Assembly (NCBI GenBank): GCA_004195335.1
Contig: SDWK01000686.1
Coordinates: forward strand, 1-13,981
Length of the DNA stretch: 13,981 nucleotides
From: Shewanella sp.
GTDB taxonomy: Bacteria; Pseudomonadota; Gammaproteobacteria; Enterobacterales; Shewanellaceae
Direction of reading: 5' to 3'
The notes under the pieces are model-generated. The model ran no database searches. It saw only the letters and a program-made list of their open reading frames with translations, and was not told where the DNA came from. Shown piece by piece: positions 8,264 to 13,981 of the stretch (within the stretch, counting starts at the first letter, position 1; the number at the start of each line of letters is the position of its first letter). A program made the position numbers and the translations under genes.

Positions 8264-9340
8264 ATGAAGCAAATTCAGGTTAATTTAGGTGTGCGAAGCT
8301 ATCCAATAATTTTTAACCAGAATTTGATGAGTTGTGGCGAGCATTTTGCTCGCTACCTCCAAGATAAAAATATCCTTATTGTCACTAATGAAACGATAGC
8401 GCCTCTTTACCTTGAGAAGTTACAGACAGCATTATCCTCGTTCAATTGTGTTGACCCCGTCATTTTACCCGATGGAGAGCAGTACAAAACCCTTGAGCAG
8501 ATGGATAGTATCTTCACCTCCTTATTGCAACAAAACCTAGGCAGAGATACCGTTCTTATTGCCTTAGGTGGTGGTGTGATAGGTGATATGACAGGCTTTG
8601 CTGCTGCAAGTTACCAGAGAGGAATCGACTTTATCCAGGTGCCAACCACATTACTGGCTCAAGTTGACTCGTCTGTCGGTGGAAAAACAGCTGTAAATCA
8701 TCCACTAGGTAAAAACATGATAGGCGCGTTTTATCAGCCTAAGATGGTGATGATTGATACCAATTTTTTAAATACACTCCCCCCTAGAGAGTTTTCTGCT
8801 GGGATGGCCGAAGTCATCAAGTATGGAATAATTTGGGATGCTGAGTTTTTTAAATGGTTGGAAGATAATGTCAAGCAATTGAAATCATTGGATGTTCAAG
8901 CGTTAACCTACGCGATTGGACGTTGCTGCGAAATTAAAGCCGAAGTTGTTGCTCAAGATGAAACAGAGCAGGGGGTGCGTGCACTTCTGAATCTGGGACA
9001 TACCTTTGGACACGCAATAGAAGCCGAAATGGGTTATGGTGTTTGGTTGCATGGTGAGGCGGTTGCTGCTGGCACAGTACTTGCTGCTAATACTGCATCT
9101 GGGATGGATTTAATTGATGAGTCAATTGTTTGTCGGATAATCAAGTTGTTCGAAGCATTCGATCTTCCGGTTTCTCCTCCTAATTCAATGGCTTTTGAAG
9201 ATTTCATTAAGCATATGCGGCGAGATAAGAAGGTACTTAAAGGTCAACTCAGATTAGTTCTTCCTGAAGCGATAGGTCAGGCTGGGATCTACTGTGAGGT
9301 GAGCGATGAGCTACTGGAAACTGTTATTCGCTGCGCATAG
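8264..9340 (+). CDS. aroB: 3-dehydroquinate synthase
   Basis: AroB converts DAHP to 3-dehydroquinate, the second step of the shikimate pathway, using NAD and a divalent metal. The 358-residue protein shows PDGEQYKT at about 69-76, the NAD-binding GGGVIGD at 102-108, [17 protein letters not shown] at about 126-142 with the active-site lysine, and the metal ligands Glu183 (in MAEVIKYG), His246 (in NLGHTFGHA) and His263 (in WLHGEA). All expected catalytic residues are present. It follows aroK after eight bases and precedes damX by 17 bases, so the three are probably co-transcribed. Confidence 0.97.
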   Translation: MKQIQVNLGVRSYPIIFNQNLMSCGEHFARYLQDKNILIVTNETIAPLYLEKLQTALSSFNCVDPVILPDGEQYKTLEQMDSIFTSLLQQNLGRDTVLIALGGGVIGDMTGFAAASYQRGIDFIQVPTTLLAQVDSSVGGKTAVNHPLGKNMIGAFYQPKMVMIDTNFLNTLPPREFSAGMAEVIKYGIIWDAEFFKWLEDNVKQLKSLDVQALTYAIGRCCEIKAEVVAQDETEQGVRALLNLGHTFGHAIEAEMGYGVWLHGEAVAAGTVLAANTASGMDLIDESIVCRIIKLFEAFDLPVSPPNSMAFEDFIKHMRRDKKVLKGQLRLVLPEAIGQAGIYCEVSDELLETVIRCA

Positions 9341-9357
9341 TTTTGTGTGGTGCATGA

Positions 9358-10800
9358 GTGACACTTAAAGACTCAATTTTATTACCAAGTCAAGAAACCT
9401 TACTGCAACGACTACAGCATGTCAGTCTCTATGGACAACAGTTGCTGGTGGTCACTGGAGCCTATGGTTCCGGTAAAACGACTCTCGTTACTTCCCTTCT
9501 AAATGAGCTGGATGAATTTAGCTCAGCCCTGGTCACATGTCCAAAGCATAGTGACTGTAGTGAAATACGTAGAAAAATATTAGTTCAGCTACTGTCAGAA
9601 CCTGTTTTTGATGATGAGCTTCCTCTGCCTGAAACCTTATTGAGGCTATCAGGGGCTTTGCCTCAGGCTGCTTGTATTGTTCTCGATGATGCTCACTACC
9701 TTCCTATAGAGATCATTGCTGAATGTATTGTACTCAGTCAGTTATCAATTCCCGGTAAGTCTCTCTCAGTGGCATTAACGACTACGGCTGATTTTTTTGA
9801 AGACTTGGTCACTCAATTACCCGAGCAACAGCAGGAAATCCTGTTATCTATTAATATCGAACCCCTCACATTCCAAGAAAGAGAGGCGCTTTACTACACT
9901 TTATTGAGCCGCAGTGAACAGATTCCCTTTACCCCCAGAGAGATCGTCAAAGAACAATTAGAAAAACAGTCTGGTAGCCCACAAGAGGTCGTCAATCTTC
10001 TGGAGTTGGCTCTTCATGGCGAGCCGGAAATAGCGGTATCACGTCAATGGCACAAAATGGCAGTGTTGGGTACTCTGATGTTTTTATGCTTAGTGATAGG
10101 CTATTTACTTCTACCCACAGAAGAGTTCGGAGAGGTGCTCCGTGGGCCGGAAAAAACGGTATTTGAAGCAGAGCCTAAGTCTTCGATTTTATATCAATAT
10201 GGTGAGCGGCTCATGGTTGGTTATTTTATCCTACATCAAACCTTGCCCGCGATTGAAGCTGAAGATAACAGAACACTTTCCGAAGATAATACTCATGAAA
10301 ATGTTGTGCAACAGTCTGATGTCGATGAAACTTCAGATGGGAGTACCATACAACCTGTTGAAGCATCGTCGGCAACTAGCGATGATGAAGAACCCTCTAT
10401 TGAGGTCTTTAAGGGGCTGGATAATATTGAGTCAACTCAACTAGTTTCAACGGGTATTCAGGACCGTCAAGATGACAAGGGTCTTGACTCCAAGTTAACA
10501 GAGCGTCTCAATAGTGAGCTACTGACAAGGGGCTATACTTTGCAGCTGGCAAACGTTCGTGAAGTAAACTCTCTCTATAACATACTCAATCAGTTACAAG
10601 GTGAGACGGATATTAAGGTGGCTAGATACAAGCAGAGGTGGGTTATTTTACTCGGTCATTTCTCCACTTCGAGTCTGGCACACGAAAAAGCATTGGATAT
10701 GGTAGAAAAACATCAGTTGAATGACCCTTGGATCCGTTCATGGAAAGATTTAGTTGATTATGAGCTGCAAGATAGTCTTCCTACTCGTGATATTCCTTAA
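9358..10800 (+). CDS. damX: DamX-type cell division protein: AAA ATPase, transmembrane helix, SPOR domain
   Basis: The 480-residue product has three parts. Residues about 10-220 form an ExeA-like AAA ATPase with Walker A GAYGSGKTT at 34-42 and Walker B-like CIVLDDAH at 106-113. A single transmembrane helix lies at about 234-253. An acidic, Ser/Thr-rich periplasmic linker (about 295-385) leads to a C-terminal SPOR domain at about 392-470 beginning YTLQLAN. SPOR domains bind denuded glycan at the septum, and DamX proteins modulate cell division. Enteric DamX lacks the ATPase part; non-enteric relatives often have it. The start is GTG at 9358, because the nearby ATG at 9354 is out of frame and closes after four codons. 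Placement between aroB and dam supports the name; the function of the ATPase is not known to me. Confidence 0.9.
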   Translation: MTLKDSILLPSQETLLQRLQHVSLYGQQLLVVTGAYGSGKTTLVTSLLNELDEFSSALVTCPKHSDCSEIRRKILVQLLSEPVFDDELPLPETLLRLSGALPQAACIVLDDAHYLPIEIIAECIVLSQLSIPGKSLSVALTTTADFFEDLVTQLPEQQQEILLSINIEPLTFQEREALYYTLLSRSEQIPFTPREIVKEQLEKQSGSPQEVVNLLELALHGEPEIAVSRQWHKMAVLGTLMFLCLVIGYLLLPTEEFGEVLRGPEKTVFEAEPKSSILYQYGERLMVGYFILHQTLPAIEAEDNRTLSEDNTHENVVQQSDVDETSDGSTIQPVEASSATSDDEEPSIEVFKGLDNIESTQLVSTGIQDRQDDKGLDSKLTERLNSELLTRGYTLQLANVREVNSLYNILNQLQGETDIKVARYKQRWVILLGHFSTSSLAHEKALDMVEKHQLNDPWIRSWKDLVDYELQDSLPTRDIP

Positions 10801-10815
10801 TAAACAGAGTACAAT
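10787..10815 (+). promoter_or_regulatory. Possible internal promoter for dam
   Basis: GTGATA (10787-10792) and TACAAT (10810-10815) are 17 bp apart and straddle the end of damX. They match four and five of six consensus bases. This could give dam some expression independent of the upstream operon. It is a pattern match only. Confidence 0.3.
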
Positions 10816-10852
10816 CGGTGACTTCATTTTTCTTAGCATTCAATCAATTTAG

Positions 10853-11692
10853 ATGAGTAAAAAACAGAGAGCCTTTCTTAAGTGGGCTGGCGGAAAATTC
10901 AAACTGATTGAAGCACTCTCAGAGCATCTTCCTGAGGGGAAGCGCTTAGTGGAGCCTTTCGTTGGCGCGGGTTCTGTATTTCTAAATACAAATTACTCAA
11001 GTTACCTTCTGTGTGATATCAATCAGGATCTGATCAATCTATATAAGATTGTTCAGACTGAGCCTGAGCGATATATTACGGCTGCTAAAGCGATGTTTGT
11101 GCCTGAGATGAATGAAAAGGAAGCTTACTATAGAGTTAGAGCTGAATTTAACTTAAGTAGCGACCCATTTCTTCGTTCAGTCTATTTCTTATATATGAAT
11201 CGTCATGGTTTCAATGGCTTGTGTCGATATAATCGAAAAGGCGGATTCAATGTGCCTTTTGGAACTTATAAGAAACCATACTTCCCAGAAAAAGAGATTA
11301 GACTTTTCTCTGAGAAAGCTCAACGTGCCGAGTTCCTTTGTATTGGATATGAGCAGGCTTTTGAGCTAACGACTGAAGGTGATGTTGTTTATTGCGATCC
11401 GCCATACGCCCCTCTTTCAACTACAGCAAGTTTTACGACTTATGTCGGCGCAGGTTTTAGCTTAGATGATCAAGCCCTGCTTGCTCGTAAGTCTCGCCAT
11501 ACCGCGATTGAGCGTGGCTTCCCTGTTCTCATCAGTAACCATGATATTCCGCTCACAAGAGAGCTGTACCATGGTGCTCGATTTGGTACGATTCAGGTGC
11601 AGAGAAATATCAGCCAAAAAGGCAGTGGACGCAAGAAAGTAGATGAATTAATGGCTTTATATGATGACCGTTATCATAGTGAAAACGATTAG
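10853..11692 (+). CDS. dam: DNA adenine methylase (GATC)
   Basis: Dam transfers a methyl group from S-adenosylmethionine to adenine N6 in GATC, directing mismatch repair and affecting replication initiation and some promoters. The 279-residue protein has the alpha-class order: FLKWAGGK at 8-15 (motif X), LVEPFVGAGSVF at 32-43 (motif I, SAM binding) and the catalytic DPPY at 182-185 (motif IV). The conserved CRYNRKGGFNVPFG at about 124-137 resembles the DNA-contacting segment of E. coli Dam. Length and motif spacing are almost the same as in the E. coli enzyme. It lies 52 bases after damX, the usual context for the housekeeping Dam rather than a phage or restriction-linked copy. Confidence 0.97.
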   Translation: MSKKQRAFLKWAGGKFKLIEALSEHLPEGKRLVEPFVGAGSVFLNTNYSSYLLCDINQDLINLYKIVQTEPERYITAAKAMFVPEMNEKEAYYRVRAEFNLSSDPFLRSVYFLYMNRHGFNGLCRYNRKGGFNVPFGTYKKPYFPEKEIRLFSEKAQRAEFLCIGYEQAFELTTEGDVVYCDPPYAPLSTTASFTTYVGAGFSLDDQALLARKSRHTAIERGFPVLISNHDIPLTRELYHGARFGTIQVQRNISQKGSGRKKVDELMALYDDRYHSEND

Positions 11693-11751
11693 CGTCAAGC
11701 TATAGCTGTTTTCGATCTAAGCTGTAGCGCTATGAGAATGAAGAGTTTCGT

Positions 11752-11937
11752 TTAACCGAGTACTTTCCTAACGATAAACAGTAACGTAAAAACTAAGACT
11801 ATCGCGAGCACTATGCCCATAATAATAAATGGGAGGGCAGAGCTTGTTTGAAAATCTCGTTTTCTATTTTGCTCACTCTGAACACCGAAGAAGGCGGCCA
11901 GAGTGCTGAGCAATAAGTTCCAAACCTTTCGCAACAT
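11752..11937 (-). CDS. DUF2970-type small membrane protein
   Basis: This 61-residue protein of unknown function matches my memory of the DUF2970 family: a short amphipathic N-terminus, the signature STLAAFFGVQSEQNRKRDF at about 11-29, and one C-terminal transmembrane helix at about 36-58 (LPFIIMGIVLAIVLVF). It probably sits in the inner membrane. The ATG at 11937 is preceded by a clear AAAGGG ribosome binding site. It begins 11 bases after the upstream exported-protein gene on the same strand and so is probably co-transcribed. It converges on dam with a 59-base gap. The family is conserved in several proteobacteria, but its role is not known. Confidence 0.85.
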   Translation of the reverse strand: MLRKVWNLLLSTLAAFFGVQSEQNRKRDFQTSSALPFIIMGIVLAIVLVFTLLFIVRKVLG

Positions 11938-11948
11938 AACCCTTTATT

Positions 11949-12305
11949 CTAAAAGCTATTTTGTTGGCTGTTTGCTGGTGTGACATCGTCTAGTGGGCCG
12001 TCGCTATGTCCATGTAACAGCTCGAGAAGATCGACAAAATGAAGCTGATTTGAACGACTCTTACCCGTAAACCAATTCGCCCAATTGAGATCTTCAGATT
12101 GGCGCGCACAACGATTACTAGGGTGACTTGCAGGAAGGGAGGAATTGTAGCTGGATTCAGAAGTCGTGCTGCATACACTGGCTGATAGGGCATCGGCAGA
12201 GGTAATGCTTTGAAAACTCATGGCTGTTACGGCTATAACGGTTGCTGAAGTGGCAATAAAAGCGGCCGACTTCATATTTGTTGTGAGTTTTATCCTTTGG
12301 TTCAT
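11949..12305 (-). CDS. Hypothetical exported protein
   Basis: I do not recognise this protein. Starting at the ATG at 12305 it has 118 residues. A basic N-terminus (MNQRIKLTTNMKS) and a hydrophobic stretch at about 14-34 precede a possible signal peptidase site after ADA (37-39). The mature part is Ser-rich, with two cysteines (45 and 66), an aromatic NWANWFTGK segment near 75-82 and an acidic, Gln/Asn-rich tail. AAGGA at 12313-12317 lies seven bases before this ATG; the adjacent ATG at 12308 is equally in frame, and a TTG at 12323 would add six residues. Its downstream neighbour, the DUF2970-type gene, starts 11 bases after it. Signal peptide, promoter and ribosome binding site all support a real gene. 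Confidence 0.7.
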   Translation of the reverse strand: MNQRIKLTTNMKSAAFIATSATVIAVTAMSFQSITSADALSASVCSTTSESSYNSSLPASHPSNRCARQSEDLNWANWFTGKSRSNQLHFVDLLELLHGHSDGPLDDVTPANSQQNSF

Positions 12306-12344
12306 CATATCTTCCTTTATCAAACCTCCTTCGCAGGTCGATTC

Positions 12345-12373
12345 ATTATAGCAAAGCAGATTATATTTTGAAC
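12345..12373 (-). promoter_or_regulatory. Extended -10 promoter for the exported-protein/DUF2970 unit
   Basis: On the minus strand a perfect TATAAT (12350 to 12345) is preceded by TG and one base, a consensus extended -10. The -35 position (GTTCAA, 12373 to 12368) is poor, as is common with extended -10 promoters. A second perfect TATAAT lies 15 bases upstream (12365 to 12360). Initiation near 12338 would give a leader of about 30 bases. Confidence 0.6.
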
Positions 12374-12421
12374 ATTATTTTTTCGTCGCTACAAATTATT
12401 GTACAAATGTATGAGGTTTTT

Positions 12422-12451
12422 GTGATTGATCATCTCTAAATCCCTTATAAG
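12422..12451 (+). promoter_or_regulatory. Possible promoter for rpe-gph-trpS
   Basis: TATAAG at 12446-12451 matches five of six -10 bases, with a weak GTGATT 18 bp upstream (12422-12427). TAGAAT at 12478-12483 is an alternative -10 without a good -35. One of these probably starts the operon, but the sequence alone does not decide which. Confidence 0.3.
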
Positions 12452-12516
12452 CCCTAGAGCCTTAAGCTCGCAAAAGGTAGAATAGCGTATTTCTTAAACA
12501 CTGTAGTGAGTTTACT

Positions 12517-13191
12517 ATGCGCCCATTTCTTATTGCTCCTTCTATTTTATCTGCCGATTTTGCCCGTTTAGGTGCTGATGTCGATGCTGTCCTCAATGCC
12601 GGTGCCGATGTGGTTCACTTTGATGTTATGGATAATCATTATGTTCCTAACCTGACTATTGGCCCTATGGTATGTCAGGCACTGCGTGATTATGGCATTA
12701 CAGCAGATATTGATGTTCACCTGATGGTAAAGCCCGTTGACCGTATGATTCCTGATTTTGCCAAAGCTGGTGCGTCGATTATCACATTTCACCCTGAAGC
12801 TTCTGAGCATTTAGACCGAAGCTTACAGCTAATCAAAGAGTCTGGTTGTAAAGCCGGTTTAGTATTTAATCCGGGTACTCCACTGCATTACCTGGACCAT
12901 GTAATGGATAAGCTGGACGTCATTCTATTGATGTCGGTTAACCCAGGTTTTGGTGGACAGTCGTTTATTCCATCGACACTGGATAAGCTTAGGCAAGTTA
13001 AACAGCTAATTGATGACAGCGGTTATGACATTCGTCTCGAAGTCGATGGCGGTGTTAACGTTGCGAATATTGGTGAGATCGCCGCTGCGGGTGCCGACAT
13101 GTTTGTGGCTGGTTCTGCGATCTTTAATCAACCTGATTACAAAGCGGTTATCGATGAGATGCGTATCGAGCTAGCCAAAAGCGAGTCATAA
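12517..13191 (+). CDS. rpe: Ribulose-phosphate 3-epimerase
   Basis: Rpe interconverts ribulose 5-phosphate and xylulose 5-phosphate in the cytoplasmic pentose phosphate pathway. The 224-residue TIM-barrel protein has the family signatures in order: [13 protein letters not shown] at 7-19, [14 protein letters not shown] at 32-45 with metal ligands His34 and Asp36, the third ligand His68 in DVHLMV, the phosphate-binding [10 protein letters not shown] at 141-150, and the catalytic Asp177 in LEVDGGV. Length is normal. It is the first gene of a unit with gph (three bases downstream) and trpS, an arrangement shared with enteric bacteria. Confidence 0.97.
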   Translation: MRPFLIAPSILSADFARLGADVDAVLNAGADVVHFDVMDNHYVPNLTIGPMVCQALRDYGITADIDVHLMVKPVDRMIPDFAKAGASIITFHPEASEHLDRSLQLIKESGCKAGLVFNPGTPLHYLDHVMDKLDVILLMSVNPGFGGQSFIPSTLDKLRQVKQLIDDSGYDIRLEVDGGVNVANIGEIAAAGADMFVAGSAIFNQPDYKAVIDEMRIELAKSES

Positions 13192-13194
13192 TTT

Positions 13195-13902
13195 ATGGGA
13201 CGCTGGGGAAAACTTAAAGCTATCGCTTTCGATCTCGACGGTACACTGATCGACAGTGTGCCGGATCTTGCTGCTGCCACTCAAGCTACATTATCTGAGT
13301 TTGAATTATCGAGTTGTTCTGAAGAGCTGGTGAGAAGTTGGGTGGGGAATGGCGCCGAAATGTTGATGCGCAGAGCACTTTCTTTTGCACTTGGTCATGA
13401 GGTTGAGCAATCTCGACTCGACGAAGTTATGCCTCGTTTTATGCATCATTATCAAGAACACCTTCAGCGATACAGCGAGCTATACCCAGATGTTTTAACC
13501 GTATTGGAAGCGTTGAGTTCATCAGGGTATCGGTTGGCAATCGTGACGAATAAACCGCATCGATTTACCATACCTCTATTGGAGGCGTTTAACATCGGTC
13601 ACCTATTTTCTAAAGTGCTTGGTGGTGATTCTCTCGACAGAATGAAACCCGATCCCTTGCCCTTAACGCACCTTTTAAGCCATTGGCAGATCGAGAGTGA
13701 CGAGCTTTTGATGGTAGGCGATTCAAAAAATGACATTTTAGCGGCTAAAGCTGCGGGTATTACTTCGATAGGCTTGACCTATGGGTATAACTACGGTGAA
13801 GATATCAGTCTTAGCAGCCCAGATGCGGTCTGTGAAAAATTTAGTGAAATTTTGACACTAGTAAATAATAGCGTAAGAGTAATGGAGCAAGAAAACGTAT
13901 GA
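13195..13902 (+). CDS. gph: Phosphoglycolate phosphatase
   Basis: Gph hydrolyses 2-phosphoglycolate, a product of repair of 3'-phosphoglycolate DNA ends, to glycolate. The 235-residue HAD-superfamily protein has motif [11 protein letters not shown] at 12-21 with nucleophile Asp13 and acid/base Asp15. A helical cap domain spans about 22-95, followed by motif II VTNKP at 117-121, motif III Lys151 in RMKPDP and motif [10 protein letters not shown] at 173-180. The call as Gph over other HAD phosphatases rests on placement between rpe and trpS and the characteristic N-terminus. The ribosome binding site is weak; close spacing suggests coupling to rpe. Its stop overlaps the trpS start in ATGA. Confidence 0.95.
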   Translation: MGRWGKLKAIAFDLDGTLIDSVPDLAAATQATLSEFELSSCSEELVRSWVGNGAEMLMRRALSFALGHEVEQSRLDEVMPRFMHHYQEHLQRYSELYPDVLTVLEALSSSGYRLAIVTNKPHRFTIPLLEAFNIGHLFSKVLGGDSLDRMKPDPLPLTHLLSHWQIESDELLMVGDSKNDILAAKAAGITSIGLTYGYNYGEDISLSSPDAVCEKFSEILTLVNNSVRVMEQENV

Positions 13903-13981
13903 CTAACCCTGCCAAACCCATAGTACTTAGCGGTGCACAACCGTCAGGTGAGCTGACCATAGGTAACTATATGGGCGCATT
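13899..13981 (+). CDS. trpS: Tryptophan-tRNA ligase (N-terminus only, cut by window edge)
   Basis: TrpS attaches tryptophan to its tRNA. Only the first 27 codons are in the window. They contain [20 protein letters not shown], which matches the start of the class I synthetase catalytic domain, including the TIGN form of the HIGH signature. The ATG overlaps the gph stop by four bases, so translation is probably coupled. The gene runs off the right edge. Confidence 0.95.
   Translation, partial: MTNPAKPIVLSGAQPSGELTIGNYMGA

Noticed and set aside
10142..10444. 100-codon plus-strand open frame within damX
   Set aside because: It overlaps the low-complexity periplasmic linker of damX in another frame; the basic, Leu-rich product looks like a frame artefact.
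12421..12436. Possible CRP site starting TGTGA upstream of rpe
   Set aside because: Only the left half-site matches; the right half shows no resemblance to TCACA. An FNR reading also fails on the right half.
12452..12472. Possible terminator hairpin GAGC-CTTAA-GCTC
   Set aside because: Only four base pairs and no T-run on either strand at the right place.
1..13981. CRISPR array, tRNA/rRNA genes, insertion sequences or prophage attachment sites
   Set aside because: No regularly spaced repeats, no terminal inverted repeats with transposase genes, and no RNA gene landmarks were seen; intergenic space is small and explained by promoters and one terminator.

Overview
This window is a conserved housekeeping stretch of a gammaproteobacterial chromosome, most likely Shewanella or a close relative in Alteromonadales. 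The inference rests on gene order (mrcA divergent from pilMNOPQ, then aroK-aroB-damX-dam, then rpe-gph-trpS), moderate A+T-rich composition, a DamX with an N-terminal ATPase domain instead of the short enteric form, and a small DUF2970-type membrane protein between dam and rpe. There is no sign of mobile DNA, a CRISPR array, a prophage or an RNA gene.

Layout. Positions 1-2483 (minus strand) hold almost all of mrcA, encoding the bifunctional cell-wall synthase PBP1A, cut at its C-terminus by the window edge. A 186-bp divergent intergenic region separates it from pilM-pilN-pilO-pilP-pilQ (2670-7520, plus), a tightly packed operon for the type IV pilus alignment complex and outer-membrane secretin. 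A clear Rho-independent terminator follows pilQ. A likely extended -10 promoter then starts aroK-aroB-damX-dam (7740-11692, plus): two shikimate-pathway enzymes, a septal SPOR-domain protein and the GATC adenine methylase. Converging on dam are two small minus-strand genes (11752-12305), an exported orphan protein and the DUF2970-type protein, which look like one transcription unit with a strong promoter. Divergent from these, rpe-gph-trpS (12517 to the right edge) continues in the plus direction; trpS is cut by the window edge.

How the genes work together. PilM (cytoplasmic, actin-like), PilN and PilO (inner membrane), PilP (lipoprotein) and PilQ (secretin) form the trans-envelope conduit for pili, and a peptidoglycan synthase is divergently encoded beside it, as is common in this group. 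AroK and AroB feed chorismate synthesis, DamX acts at the division septum, and Dam marks DNA for mismatch repair and replication timing. Rpe serves the pentose phosphate pathway, Gph clears 2-phosphoglycolate and TrpS charges tRNA-Trp.

No intergenic stretch exceeds about 220 bp. I found no convincing undescribed system. The least explained parts are the two-gene minus-strand unit at 11752-12305 and the ATPase-SPOR architecture of DamX. All function calls are from reading the sequence against remembered families, without database searches.
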